This document shows, piece by piece, positions 35,303 through 43,894 of a stretch of DNA of 64,000 nt; position 1 is the first letter of the stretch, and every line of letters starts with the position of its first letter. A program made the position numbers and the translations under genes. Origin of the DNA: an uncultured Porphyromonadaceae bacterium (GTDB lineage Bacteria > Bacteroidota > Bacteroidia > Bacteroidales > Muribaculaceae); the NCBI GenBank assembly GCA_900548875.1, contig URMA01000001.1, positions 62,001 through 126,000 of the forward strand. The letters run 5' to 3'. Below the pieces are notes generated by a model. The model had not been told where the DNA came from. It searched no databases and worked only from the letters and a program-made list of their open reading frames with translations.

Positions 35303-35764
35303 ATGGAACAAACGTTAGTCATCATTAAACCGTCGGCCGTACATAGAGGCTTGATTGGAGAAGTAATTTCCCGCTTCGAAAAAAAAGGTCTGATAATTGC
35401 CGGCATGAAAATGATACAGCTGACCGATGAAATCCTTGCTGAGCACTACGCACATTTGGTAGACCGTCCCTTCTTCCCGCTTCTTCGCGATTCAATGAAG
35501 ATGTCGCCGGTGATTGTAATGTGTGTAAAAGGTCTTGATGCGGTGTCGGTAGTACGCGCAATGACCGGTGCAACAAACGCCCGTAAAGCTGAACCGGGAA
35601 CCATTCGCGGAGATTACAGCATGAGCGGACAACACAACATCGTACACGCTTCCGACTCCGTTGAAAACGGTATCATCGAAGTGAAACGATTCTTCAAAGA
35701 GGAAGAAATTTTTGACTACCAACCTATCACATTTAAAGTCTTCTATGCCTTAGACGAACTTTAA
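35303..35764 (+). CDS. ndk: Nucleoside diphosphate kinase
   Basis: Equalises NTP/NDP pools by a phosphohistidine mechanism. 153 residues, with the nucleotide-binding start TLVIIKPSAVHRG, ATNARKAEPGTIRGDY and the active-site segment QHNIVHASDS (catalytic His115). Compared with E. coli (143 residues) it has a short insert near residues 45-70, common in Bacteroidetes. It is followed after 49 bases by an M23 peptidase gene on the same strand. Confidence 0.97.
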   Translation: MEQTLVIIKPSAVHRGLIGEVISRFEKKGLIIAGMKMIQLTDEILAEHYAHLVDRPFFPLLRDSMKMSPVIVMCVKGLDAVSVVRAMTGATNARKAEPGTIRGDYSMSGQHNIVHASDSVENGIIEVKRFFKEEEIFDYQPITFKVFYALDEL

Positions 35765-35813
35765 AAGTAAAGCTAACTGAAACTACTAACGCCAAAAACA
35801 GGAAAGGAGAAGA

Positions 35814-36776
35814 ATGATTTTAAGCAAGCTATACAAAGCATTGGGTTTTACGGCACTCGCCCTCACTTTATGCCCGCTTACAGCAATGTCTCAAGGGTTG
35901 CGCTCCGTATCGGCCCACAACAACATTCATGAAAACCTGATTGCGTCACAACGCAACATCGAGGATCAAATCAAGCTTAATGAAACAAAAGAGTTCATGG
36001 ACATCATCCTCCAAGAGGAAGATGAGCCGGAAATAGACATCTATACAGAAAGCTGGAACAGCTCGTTGGTTAATCCGTACGCCGGAGATGTAGTACCCGA
36101 CAATGTTTCGATTGACGTCAGCGAATATGTAATGCCAATCCCGGGCTACATGACTTCTCCTTATGGCTATCGCCCTCGTTTCCGTAGAATGCACAAAGGA
36201 GTTGACTTGAAACTCCAAACGGGAGATACAGTAAGAGCAGCATTCAGCGGAAAAGTCAGACTTACAAAATACGAAAGAAAAGGATACGGATATTATGTAA
36301 TTGTGCGCCACCACAACGGTCTGGAAACCGTTTACGGCCACTTGTCAAAATTCCTCGTTAAACCGAATCAGGATGTAAAAGCCGGCGACCCTATTGCATT
36401 GGGCGGCAGCACAGGCCGAAGCACCGGTCCTCACTTGCACTTTGAAACCCGTTTCATGGGATATGCCATCAACCCGAGTGCAATCTTCGACTTCAAAAAC
36501 CAGACAACTCACACCGATACCTACGTCTTCAACAAAAAGACTTACACGAAAGCTCGTAACTACGATCCGACCGTATCGAGATATGCTGAAAACGCTAAAG
36601 CCAAAGCAAGCAAATCCTCGAAGAAAGTTTCCTCCAAGACGCATAAAGTTCGCTCTGGTGACACGCTTGGAAAAATCGCTTCAAAATATGGAGTTTCAGT
36701 TAACACAATATGCCGCTTGAACGGTATCAACACACGAACCGTGTTACGTCCCGGCAAAGTATTGAAAATAAAATAA
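35814..36776 (+). CDS. M23 family metallopeptidase with C-terminal LysM domain
   Basis: Exported peptidoglycan endopeptidase or regulator. 320 residues: signal peptide (about 1-27), a linker, M23 domain with zinc ligands His127, Asp131 (HKGVD) and His209 (HLHF), catalytic His176 (YGHLS) and His207, then a Lys/Ser-rich linker and one LysM at about 276-320 (KVRSGDTLGKIASKYGVS). All M23 active-site residues are kept, so it is probably catalytic rather than an EnvC-like activator. An AGGAG lies just upstream of the ATG, unusual in this genome. A strong terminator follows. Confidence 0.9.
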   Translation: MILSKLYKALGFTALALTLCPLTAMSQGLRSVSAHNNIHENLIASQRNIEDQIKLNETKEFMDIILQEEDEPEIDIYTESWNSSLVNPYAGDVVPDNVSIDVSEYVMPIPGYMTSPYGYRPRFRRMHKGVDLKLQTGDTVRAAFSGKVRLTKYERKGYGYYVIVRHHNGLETVYGHLSKFLVKPNQDVKAGDPIALGGSTGRSTGPHLHFETRFMGYAINPSAIFDFKNQTTHTDTYVFNKKTYTKARNYDPTVSRYAENAKAKASKSSKKVSSKTHKVRSGDTLGKIASKYGVSVNTICRLNGINTRTVLRPGKVLKIK

Positions 36777-36792
36777 TAAGTTTTATTATCAT

Positions 36793-36840
36793 AAAAAGGA
36801 GGAAGGGAAACGCTGAACGGCGTTTTCCTTCCTCCTTTTT
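36793..36840 (+). terminator. Intrinsic terminator of the M23/LysM gene
   Basis: Long hairpin with arms AAAAAGGAGGAAGG and CCTTCCTCCTTTTT plus inner AAACGC/GCGTTT; the 3' arm itself supplies the T-run. Confidence 0.85.
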
Positions 36841-36876
36841 ATGTGTGCATGACATTGTGTTGCGAAGTACATCATT

Positions 36877-36921
36877 TAACTTTGCTGTGCATTTTTCAAG
36901 CCCATACTAACCGTAACTTTG
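36877..36921 (+). promoter_or_regulatory. Two tandem -7 elements before the orphan gene
   Basis: TAACTTTG occurs at 36877-36884 and again at 36914-36921, each followed by C. The second gives a leader of about 19 nt to the ATG at 36947. Neither has a clear TTTG -33 element. Confidence 0.5.
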
Positions 36922-36946
36922 CAATAGATACAAAAAACGGGAGAAC

Positions 36947-37438
36947 ATGAAAACGACAGCAATGAACCATTACCCTAATTTAGCCGGCGGAAACTGGGAA
37001 CTGCCTGCACCAAGAAAATATCTCGACGAATTTGCCGAAGAGTATAAAACAACGACGATAGAGGAAAAACTCAACAATCTCGCACTTTTCATCCAACGAG
37101 GATTGAATCTGACCGCAACGGTGAAAAACTACATTGATTGTCATTCCGACTTCACCGTTGCATCCTTGAAATACACACTGATAGCCTACATTCAGAAAAT
37201 GCGATGGAACAAAACCTGCAACTGGACAGACATGCTGATGATGGAAGCAGGAGAAATCGAATTGGCAGAACTCCTGCAAAAAGAATTGCAACTGCGCTAC
37301 AGCCGCGAAGGTGTAATCTGTTCCGCGTGGGGCGAAAACGAAGAAATGGAGATCATCCGACGTGTTCACACGGACCAGAATGCACTAAAACAAATGCTGA
37401 TGGGCATTGAATTTTCAAAAGAAATACTGCTGAGTTAG
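36947..37438 (+). CDS. Hypothetical protein, 163 residues
   Basis: I do not recognise this family. It is a soluble, acidic, largely helical protein with no signal peptide or membrane segment. Notable segments are YPNLAGGNWELPAPRKYLDEF near the start, KMRWNKTCNWTDMLMMEAGEIELAELLQKE in the middle and IIRRVHTDQNALKQM near the end; only three Cys are present and no obvious catalytic motif. It is monocistronic, between a terminator upstream and the convergent kdsA operon. Codon use looks like the neighbours. An M at residue 6 could also be the start. Confidence 0.7.
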   Translation: MKTTAMNHYPNLAGGNWELPAPRKYLDEFAEEYKTTTIEEKLNNLALFIQRGLNLTATVKNYIDCHSDFTVASLKYTLIAYIQKMRWNKTCNWTDMLMMEAGEIELAELLQKELQLRYSREGVICSAWGENEEMEIIRRVHTDQNALKQMLMGIEFSKEILLS

Positions 37439-37569
37439 TTTTGTTTCCATTTCAACCCAATCGGTCATTTGCCCATTCATCCTAAATTTACGCTTGATGG
37501 CAAATGTATGGACTTTCAGTCCATTCTCCGTACTAATGTCCGATCTGGGATAACAAGGAAAAATCAAAC

Positions 37570-37621
37570 CGTTTTTTATAAAAAACGACAATGCCGGCCA
37601 CCTGAGAAGGCAGCCGGCATT
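37570..37621 (-). terminator. Intrinsic terminator of the kdsA operon
   Basis: AATGCCGGC (37590-37598) pairs with GCCGGCATT (37613-37621). On the minus strand this is followed by GTCGTTTTTTAT, itself part of the perfect 18-base palindrome at 37570-37587. May also stop the convergent orphan gene. Confidence 0.75.
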
Positions 37622-37645
37622 TATACTTATCACACAGCAGAAACA

Positions 37646-38464
37646 CTACATTTGTGCATCCAGACTGTTTACAGCCATCCTCAAAACAGAAAGACGCTCC
37701 AACAGGCCCTCGATACGGTCGAGCGGAAGCATGTTGGCACCGTCAGATTTTGCCACAGAAGGATTCTGATGGGTTTCCATAAACAGACCGTCGACGCCTG
37801 CGGCAATTCCCGTGCGGGCCATTGTTTCAATCAAATGAGGCAATCCGCCCGTAACGCCTGACGACTGATTAGGCTTCTGCAATGAATGTGTCACATCGAG
37901 AATCACCGGGGCAAACTGCTTCATCGTAGGAATACCGCGAAAGTCCACAATCAAATCCTGATAGCCGAAAGTAGTGCCGCGTTCCGTAATGGCCACATCA
38001 TTGTTGCCGGAATCCTTCACCTTCTGCACGGCAAATTCCATCGCCTCCGGCGAAAGGAACTGTCCTTTCTTTATATTCACCATCTTGCCGGTCTTGGCAG
38101 CGGCAACCAGCAGCTCCGTTTGCCGGCAAAGAAATGCCGGAATCTGAAGCACATCCACATACTGCGCCGCCATAGCAGCTTCTTCAGCCGAATGAATGTC
38201 GGTCACAACAGGAATTCCAAAAGTGTCATGCACCTTTTTCAGAATTTCCAAAGCCTTGATATCGCCGATACCCGTAAAGGAGTCCACACGCGAACGGTTG
38301 GCCTTACGGTAACTTCCTTTGAACACATAGGGAATATCCAGACGTTTGGTTATTTCAGCTATGTGTCCGGCAATTTCCATTGCCATGCCTTCGCCCTCGA
38401 TGACGCAGGGGCCTGCCAGCAAAAAGAAATTGTGGTTCTTTGAGTGTTTCAGTGTTTCTATCAT
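37646..38464 (-). CDS. kdsA: 3-deoxy-8-phosphooctulonate synthase (KDO-8-P synthase)
   Basis: Condenses PEP with arabinose-5-phosphate to make KDO-8-P for LPS inner core. From ATG 38464 the protein is 272 residues, with FFLLAGPCVIEGE, YVFKGSYRKANRSRVDSF and LDVTHSLQKPNQSSGVTGG, all diagnostic. A longer open frame to 38686 overlaps rsmE and is out of character, so it is rejected. The gene begins 2 bases after rsmE and closes a seven-gene operon. Confidence 0.96.
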   Translation of the reverse strand: MIETLKHSKNHNFFLLAGPCVIEGEGMAMEIAGHIAEITKRLDIPYVFKGSYRKANRSRVDSFTGIGDIKALEILKKVHDTFGIPVVTDIHSAEEAAMAAQYVDVLQIPAFLCRQTELLVAAAKTGKMVNIKKGQFLSPEAMEFAVQKVKDSGNNDVAITERGTTFGYQDLIVDFRGIPTMKQFAPVILDVTHSLQKPNQSSGVTGGLPHLIETMARTGIAAGVDGLFMETHQNPSVAKSDGANMLPLDRIEGLLERLSVLRMAVNSLDAQM

Positions 38465-38466
38465 AA

Positions 38467-39171
38467 CTATAACTGATTTATCGTATGAATGGCGGCACAG
38501 GCAAAAACGCCTGCCGTTTCTGTTCGCAAGCGGCTGTCGCCGAGAGAAACCGGAACAAAACCGTTGCCCAATGCCGCTTTTATCTCCTCTTTGCTGAAAT
38601 CGCCTTCCGGGCCAATCATAATCAGCACATCTTCTCCCTTGTGGTATTCTCTCGTAAAGATACGCCTTTCGATTTCCCTGTCGCAATAGGCAATAAACCT
38701 CCGGCCTTCAGCAGGAGCGTTGATAACATCCATTACCGGTGTCAGTTCGTCGAGTTGCGGCAAGGTCGCCTTCAGCGACTGCTTCATGGCAGAAACCACG
38801 ATCTTGCGAAGCCGTTCCGTTTTCAGCACTTTTCTCTCCGAATAGCGACAAAGCACAGGGATGATACGGTCCACCCCCATCTCCGTCACTTTCTCGACCA
38901 TCCATTCCAAACGGTCCATATTTTTCGTAGGGGCTATTACCACCGTTATGCGGCATCCCCAATGGGGCTTGATGCAAGTCTTTTCGAGAATGTTTACCGC
39001 ACATGACTTGTTGCTGGCCGTCGCAATCTCACACAAAAACAGATTGCCCTTTCCGTCGACCACTTCTATCTGATCGCCCACAGCAAGACGCAAAACCCGC
39101 ACACAATGCTGCGCTTCCTCATCGGGAAGCAGCATTGAAGTTTCTATTTCGGGTGCATAAAAACGATGCAT
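38467..39171 (-). CDS. rsmE: 16S rRNA (uracil(1498)-N3)-methyltransferase
   Basis: SPOUT-fold methyltransferase modifying 16S rRNA position 1498. 234 residues, with N-terminal PUA-like part (HCVRVLRLAVGDQIEVVDGKG), PTKNMDRLEWMVEKVTEMGVD and the SAM-binding knot IGPEGDFSKEEI and SLGDSRLRTETAG. Starts 3 bases after the nucleoside transporter stop. Confidence 0.95.
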   Translation of the reverse strand: MHRFYAPEIETSMLLPDEEAQHCVRVLRLAVGDQIEVVDGKGNLFLCEIATASNKSCAVNILEKTCIKPHWGCRITVVIAPTKNMDRLEWMVEKVTEMGVDRIIPVLCRYSERKVLKTERLRKIVVSAMKQSLKATLPQLDELTPVMDVINAPAEGRRFIAYCDREIERRIFTREYHKGEDVLIMIGPEGDFSKEEIKAALGNGFVPVSLGDSRLRTETAGVFACAAIHTINQL

Positions 39172-39174
39172 GGC

Positions 39175-40512
39175 TTATCTGACTAATTTTTCAGGTGTAT
39201 GTTTATATTTAAACAGCACGGCAAAAGCAATGGCAACGACAAGTGAATAGCCGGCAAACACAAGCCAAGCTGATGTCCAGTCGCCGAGCAGATACGACTG
39301 TTCGCCGACAACCTGCCATGTACAGAACTTGTCGACTACGGCTCCGGCAGCCAATGTGCCGACCGTCGCACCAATGCCGTTTGTCATCAGCATGAACAAG
39401 CCCTGTGCCGATGCTTGAATGGAAGTGTCAGTTTCCCGCTCAACGAACAAGGCACCCGACACGTTGAAGAAATCGAATGCAACGCCGTAGACAATCATTG
39501 ACGTAACAAACATCCACAAACCGCTGCCCGGATCGCCCAAACCGAACATACCGAAACGGAACACCCAAGCAATCATGGCAATCAACATTACCGTCTTGAT
39601 GCCATAGCGCTTCAGGAAGAACGGAATAAGAAGAATACACAACGCCTCGGAAATCTGCGACAAGGAAGTCAGCAACGTAGCGTTGTTGGCACCGAACGTA
39701 TCGGCATACAACGGATTACCTTTGAAGCTGGTAATAAATGGAGTTGCAAATCCGTTTGTCACCTGCAACGACATGCCCAAAAGCATGGAAAAGATAAAGA
39801 ACATGGCCATCTTCCGATTTTTGAACAGGCGGAACGCATTCAGGCCCAAAGCCTCGGAAATCGTCTTTTTTCCTTCCTTCTTTTCTATCGGACACTGCGG
39901 CAAAGAAAAACAGTAGAAGCCCAACAGCAACCCGAGAACACCGGCAACAAACAGCTGCATATAGGTATACTGGAAACGGAACACACTGTCGATGCTGAAC
40001 ATGAAATGTCCGTCGTTGGTCCATGTCGCACAATTGACGAACCACATCGTGACAATAAAACCGACCGTTCCCATCACACGGATAGGAGGAAAAGCCTGAA
40101 TCGTATCGAAGCCTTTGCGGCGGAGGATTGAAAACGCCACCGTGTTCGACAGGGCCAAAGTTGGCATATAGAACGCCACGCTGAGTGTATAAAATGTCAG
40201 GAACAGCGAACGCTGCGGCATTTCTGCATTATAGCCGGCAGCATATCCCAAGCCCCAGCACGCCATCATGAAGACACCCGCAAGAATATGGCACACACCC
40301 AGCAATCGCTGCGGTTGGATATATTTATCGGCAATGATACCCATAATGGCCGGCATAAAAATGGACACTATACCCTGAATGGCATAGAACCAGGCAATCA
40401 GGTCACCCATACCGGCTGAACCGAGATAATTTCCTATACAAGTAAGATAAGCTCCCCAAACTGCAAATTGGAGAAAATTCATAATGACCAAACGGATCTT
40501 AATATTATCCAT
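39175..40512 (-). CDS. Nucleoside:H+ symporter family MFS transporter (NupG-like)
   Basis: 445 residues with about 12 membrane segments. The opening MNFLQFAVWGAYLTCIGNYL and the loop FAVWGAY...GIIADKY match the nucleoside permease (NHS) branch of the MFS. It probably imports nucleosides across the inner membrane. It follows the bifunctional nuclease gene by 46 bases, a plausible pairing of nucleic acid turnover with nucleoside uptake, but that is inference from order. Confidence 0.82.
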   Translation of the reverse strand: MDNIKIRLVIMNFLQFAVWGAYLTCIGNYLGSAGMGDLIAWFYAIQGIVSIFMPAIMGIIADKYIQPQRLLGVCHILAGVFMMACWGLGYAAGYNAEMPQRSLFLTFYTLSVAFYMPTLALSNTVAFSILRRKGFDTIQAFPPIRVMGTVGFIVTMWFVNCATWTNDGHFMFSIDSVFRFQYTYMQLFVAGVLGLLLGFYCFSLPQCPIEKKEGKKTISEALGLNAFRLFKNRKMAMFFIFSMLLGMSLQVTNGFATPFITSFKGNPLYADTFGANNATLLTSLSQISEALCILLIPFFLKRYGIKTVMLIAMIAWVFRFGMFGLGDPGSGLWMFVTSMIVYGVAFDFFNVSGALFVERETDTSIQASAQGLFMLMTNGIGATVGTLAAGAVVDKFCTWQVVGEQSYLLGDWTSAWLVFAGYSLVVAIAFAVLFKYKHTPEKLVR

Positions 40513-40558
40513 AGCAATTCAATTTTTCAAGTTATATAGATTTTAAACCAAGACGCTA

Positions 40559-41155
40559 CTAAACATTATTCTTTTCCTTCTTCTCCTGAATCACCTTCTT
40601 GATTTCTGCGGCACGCTCATACTCTTCACGTTCGATGCACCGCTGCATCATCTTTTCCAGTTCCTTAACGGCAAAGCGGCTCAAGGGCACTTTTTCAGGC
40701 ACTTCTTCCTCCTTTTGAGGAGCAACGTGTTCATGTCCCCCCTTCACAACGAATCCCGTTGTCTTGAGAATTTCTTCCGTAGTATATAGCGGACTGTTGG
40801 TGCGTAAGGCAATCGCCACGGCATCCGACGTGCGCGAATCAATCGTCACTTCCCGCTCGTCACGGTCGACGAACGTCAGTTCAGAATAGAAAACTCCTTT
40901 TTCAAACCGATAGATAAACACACTCTTCAAACGGATTCCGAACGCATGCGTCATCGAATAGAACATATCGTGGACCAACGGACGCGGCAATGTCACTCCT
41001 TCAAGTTTCGCAGCTATCGACTGCGCTTCCGAAGCTCCGATTACCACCGGTATACGATAGTCACCGCCCGATTCGGCCAAGAGCAAGGCATACGCCCCCG
41101 TCTGAATCTGGCTTTGTGTGATGCCCAACACTTCAAGTTTCACTCTGTTTTCCAT
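40559..41155 (-). CDS. Bifunctional nuclease domain protein (DUF151) with C-terminal UVR motif
   Basis: 198 residues: a BFN domain at about 1-135 (LAESGGDYRIPVVIGASEAQSIA, DSRTSDAVAIALRTNSPLYTTEEIL), a Glu-rich linker, then a UvrB/UvrC interaction helix pair at about 160-195 (LEKMMQRCIEREEYERAAEIKKVI). Relatives show nuclease activity on DNA and RNA. An exact Shine-Dalgarno AGGAGG lies 5 bases before the ATG (41166-41161), rare in Bacteroidetes. Third-to-last class of gene in the operon, 22 bases after mnmA. Confidence 0.85.
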   Translation of the reverse strand: MENRVKLEVLGITQSQIQTGAYALLLAESGGDYRIPVVIGASEAQSIAAKLEGVTLPRPLVHDMFYSMTHAFGIRLKSVFIYRFEKGVFYSELTFVDRDEREVTIDSRTSDAVAIALRTNSPLYTTEEILKTTGFVVKGGHEHVAPQKEEEVPEKVPLSRFAVKELEKMMQRCIEREEYERAAEIKKVIQEKKEKNNV

Positions 41156-41177
41156 AAGAGCCTCCTGTATAATCGAT

Positions 41178-42257
41178 TTATTTTTTCACTTTCTGACCGG
41201 TTATCACACCGCTGCCGTAACACAGATGGCCGGTGGCGTCATAGATAACGGCAAACTGTCCGGGAGCAATACCCTGTACTTTTGATTCCGACTCAATCAG
41301 ATATTCTGACCCTCCGAGCGGCACAAATTTGGCTTTCATGAATTCCGGCGTATGGCGGTTCTTGAACATAATGTCGACAGGCTCCGTCACGCCCTCCCAG
41401 GGATTGCCCGATATGAAGTGCATTTCATCGATATGAATGGTCTTGCCATACTGCTTGTCCGTATCATAACCGTTGCTGACGTATATCGTGTTGTCCTGCA
41501 CATTTTTCTTGACTACATACCACGGACCGCCACTCAGGCCCAAACCCTTGCGCTGTCCGATGGTGTGAAACCAGTAGCCTTTGTGTTCGCCAATTTTCTT
41601 GCCTGTTTCGAGTTCGATAATATTACCTTTTTTCTCGCCCAAATGACGACGGATAAAATCATTGTAGTTGATTTTTCCCAAGAAACAGATGCCCTGGCTG
41701 TCCTTGCGATAGGCATTCGGCAGTTTCGACTCGACGGCAATGCGGCGTACTTCGCTCTTCGGCAGCGAACCGATAGGAAACATCAGGTGTGAAAGCTGCT
41801 CGTAGCTGATTTGCGCAAGGAAATCGGTCTGATCCTTTACGCGGTCGACAGCAGTGGCCAGATAATATTTTCCGTCAATAAAGTCGGTCGACGCGTAATG
41901 TCCGGTTGCCGTTTTTTCAAAGTCCTTGCCCCAACGCTGTTCGAAAAAACCGAACTTAATCATCTTGTTGCACATCATATCAGGATTCGGTGTCAAGCCG
42001 GCACGCACTGTCCGCAGTGCATATTCCATGACATTCTCCCAATATTCCTCATGCAACGAAACGACTTCCAGCGGCAAGCCATATTTATGCGCGATGCTTG
42101 TACACATTTCGATATCTTCCTCAGCAGAGCAGTCGCCTTCACCGTTGTCCATACCGATACGGATATAGAACAAAGTCAAGTCGTGCCCCTCCTCTTTCAG
42201 CTTGTGCACAACAACGGCGCTGTCGACGCCTCCGGAAATCAATACGGCTATATTCAT
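41178..42257 (-). CDS. mnmA: tRNA-specific 2-thiouridylase
   Basis: Thiolates U34 of Lys, Glu and Gln tRNAs. 359 residues: PP-loop ISGGVDSAV, first catalytic Cys96 in NPDMMCNK, second in SQGICFLGK, and the C-terminal beta-barrel. ATG starts 3 bases after the DoxX gene stop. The PP-loop Ser-Gly-Gly-Val-Asp-Ser is intact. Confidence 0.95.
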   Translation of the reverse strand: MNIAVLISGGVDSAVVVHKLKEEGHDLTLFYIRIGMDNGEGDCSAEEDIEMCTSIAHKYGLPLEVVSLHEEYWENVMEYALRTVRAGLTPNPDMMCNKMIKFGFFEQRWGKDFEKTATGHYASTDFIDGKYYLATAVDRVKDQTDFLAQISYEQLSHLMFPIGSLPKSEVRRIAVESKLPNAYRKDSQGICFLGKINYNDFIRRHLGEKKGNIIELETGKKIGEHKGYWFHTIGQRKGLGLSGGPWYVVKKNVQDNTIYVSNGYDTDKQYGKTIHIDEMHFISGNPWEGVTEPVDIMFKNRHTPEFMKAKFVPLGGSEYLIESESKVQGIAPGQFAVIYDATGHLCYGSGVITGQKVKK

Positions 42258-42260
42258 TTT

Positions 42261-42770
42261 CTAAAGATTTCTTAGTTCGTTCAAATTTTCTTTATTAATA
42301 ATATAAAGCGACAACAAATAGTCGACAGATATTCTGCCCGGACCTGCCAACAGAACAAACAGAAACATGCCGATGAACATCAGCGGCAAATATCCCGGTT
42401 GCAGAGTCATCATGATGGCATAGGATGAATCCGTAATCTGCATGGCATCAGGCAAATGATTTGCGAGTATGTGATATTCCGCAATAATCATTGAGATTAT
42501 AGGCGGAATTACTGCGAAACGCGTGAAAAAACCGAATATGAGGAATGCTGAAAACAGCACCTCAATCACTATCATTGTAATTAACGAAGCCTCCGACCCC
42601 ATTCCCAGCACAGAAGGGAAATGAGCAAGCATAAAGTCGTAGTTGGCTATCTGCTGCAGACCGAACTGAATAAACATTATACCGGCAAACAGGCGGATAA
42701 ACAGGCGAGACAGATTGCCGTAAGAGCGGGAAGCCCCGACTATGATCATTTTTTTCAATTTCCTGTTCAT
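42261..42770 (-). CDS. DoxX family membrane protein
   Basis: 169 residues with four hydrophobic segments; LFIRLFAGIMFIQFGLQQI is the typical first DoxX helix. DoxX-like proteins are small inner-membrane proteins, some linked to thiol redox or quinone functions. The N terminus is basic (MNRKLKKMIIVG). It sits between a DUF5106-type protein and mnmA, with gaps of 22 and 3 bases. Confidence 0.8.
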   Translation of the reverse strand: MNRKLKKMIIVGASRSYGNLSRLFIRLFAGIMFIQFGLQQIANYDFMLAHFPSVLGMGSEASLITMIVIEVLFSAFLIFGFFTRFAVIPPIISMIIAEYHILANHLPDAMQITDSSYAIMMTLQPGYLPLMFIGMFLFVLLAGPGRISVDYLLSLYIINKENLNELRNL

Positions 42771-42792
42771 GGGAGTATATTCTTTTCGTTAA

Positions 42793-43707
42793 CTACAAAT
42801 TCAAGGCGGCTTTCATCTGCGCCGTCATGCCCAGCACTTGGCTGACTGACGGAGATTTTGCAATAATTTTCTTGTCCTTCGACAGAATGTAGAGCGTAGG
42901 CTTCACACGCATATCGTAGGTCTGCTGCATATCGTCGAGTTTAGCCACGTACCAATTTTCAGGTTCACCATCCATCTTGGCATCGGGAGTCGTACCCGAA
43001 TAAACCGACACGATGCTAATATTTCCATTCTTAATCAAAGCGTTGGTCGACACATCCGTATTAAGACGAAGCTTGTAGATGGAATCGTCGACCGAACCGT
43101 CGGAATTGAAAAAGACAAACACATATTCAGAAGTCAAATCATAAAGCGTAGCCTTGCCATCGCGCGGTTTTACAAAGGTCAGATTGCCGAGCTGCGTGTC
43201 CAGCTTTGAATTTGCCAATATTTTCAAATTCGTCTCCAACATCTCTTTTGTATTCTTTTCCACCTTACGGTTGTCAAGAAGTGCCTTGGCAAAAATAGAA
43301 TACACGTCATCGCTCCAATGTCGCGACTGGGGAGTAAAAAGTTCGGCATCGACAAAACCCAGCACGGTGTCAAGGTTCGTCTTGTTTTTAGCAACCTTGT
43401 CAACGAACTTTTTCACGCCTTTTTCCACTTCCTTATAGTCGGCAAGCACAAAAAAGGACAGAAAGTCGCTGAATGTTTCGCGAAACGACGCCACATTCGT
43501 TATCGCTTCCTTATCCAGGGGACATTCATCCCACAGATGCAGCACCATATAGTTGGAACGCATATTGACTTTTGTCAACTGGTCGGGCACTTTTGGATAT
43601 TCAAAAAGCGGTTCGACTGACTCCAGGGCTGACTGAGAATGCAGGCCGAAGGAACCGGCAAAGACAACCAAACCTACCAATGCGCTTATGACTGTTTTTA
43701 TTTTCAT
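42793..43707 (-). CDS. Exported DUF5106-type protein, thioredoxin-like
   Basis: 304 residues with a signal peptide (about 1-24). FEYPKVPDQLT and SNYMVLHLWDECPLDKEAI resemble the N-terminal DUF5106 region and the strand before a thioredoxin active site, and ISIVSVYSGTTPD...VKPTLYILSKDKKIIAKSPS resembles the C-terminal half of a TlpA-like fold. The CxxC motif itself is missing: only one Cys is seen in the DECPLD segment. So a redox enzyme is unlikely and a structural or chaperone role is possible. First gene of the operon down to kdsA. Confidence 0.65.
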   Translation of the reverse strand: MKIKTVISALVGLVVFAGSFGLHSQSALESVEPLFEYPKVPDQLTKVNMRSNYMVLHLWDECPLDKEAITNVASFRETFSDFLSFFVLADYKEVEKGVKKFVDKVAKNKTNLDTVLGFVDAELFTPQSRHWSDDVYSIFAKALLDNRKVEKNTKEMLETNLKILANSKLDTQLGNLTFVKPRDGKATLYDLTSEYVFVFFNSDGSVDDSIYKLRLNTDVSTNALIKNGNISIVSVYSGTTPDAKMDGEPENWYVAKLDDMQQTYDMRVKPTLYILSKDKKIIAKSPSVSQVLGMTAQMKAALNL

Positions 43708-43732
43708 AGAACTTCTGATATTTGTAATATAG

Positions 43733-43740
43733 CAAAGTTA
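43733..43740 (-). promoter_or_regulatory. Promoter -7 element of the DUF5106-to-kdsA operon
   Basis: Minus-strand TAACTTTG (43740-43733), full consensus, 25 bases upstream of the ATG at 43707. No TTTG at the expected -33 position. Confidence 0.5.
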
Positions 43741-43817
43741 CAATCTTTGATGCAAATATGCAACGGAATTCTACCCCAAACTGGCGCGGCAACTTATAAA
43801 ACACGAAATTCCGACCA

Positions 43818-43863
43818 TTATAAAACCATGAATTCCTGCCGGATTTCTCCAACAGGAATTCAT
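43818..43863 (-). terminator. Terminator at the end of the peptidoglycan-salvage operon
   Basis: Perfect 11-bp stem ATGAATTCCTG (43828-43838) with CAGGAATTCAT (43853-43863). On the minus strand it is followed by GGTTTTATAATG, 32 bases past the SGNH gene stop. Confidence 0.65.
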
Positions 43864-43894
43864 CAGTTTTATTCTAAAAAAATGTTACAGACGT

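Noticed and set aside
37570..37587. Perfect 18-base palindrome CGTTTTTTATAAAAAACG as an operator
   Set aside because: It coincides with the T-tract of the kdsA terminator and is almost entirely A/T, so terminator function explains it.
42793..43707. Thiol-disulfide oxidoreductase call for the DUF5106-type protein
   Set aside because: The expected CxxC is absent; only a lone Cys remains in the corresponding region.
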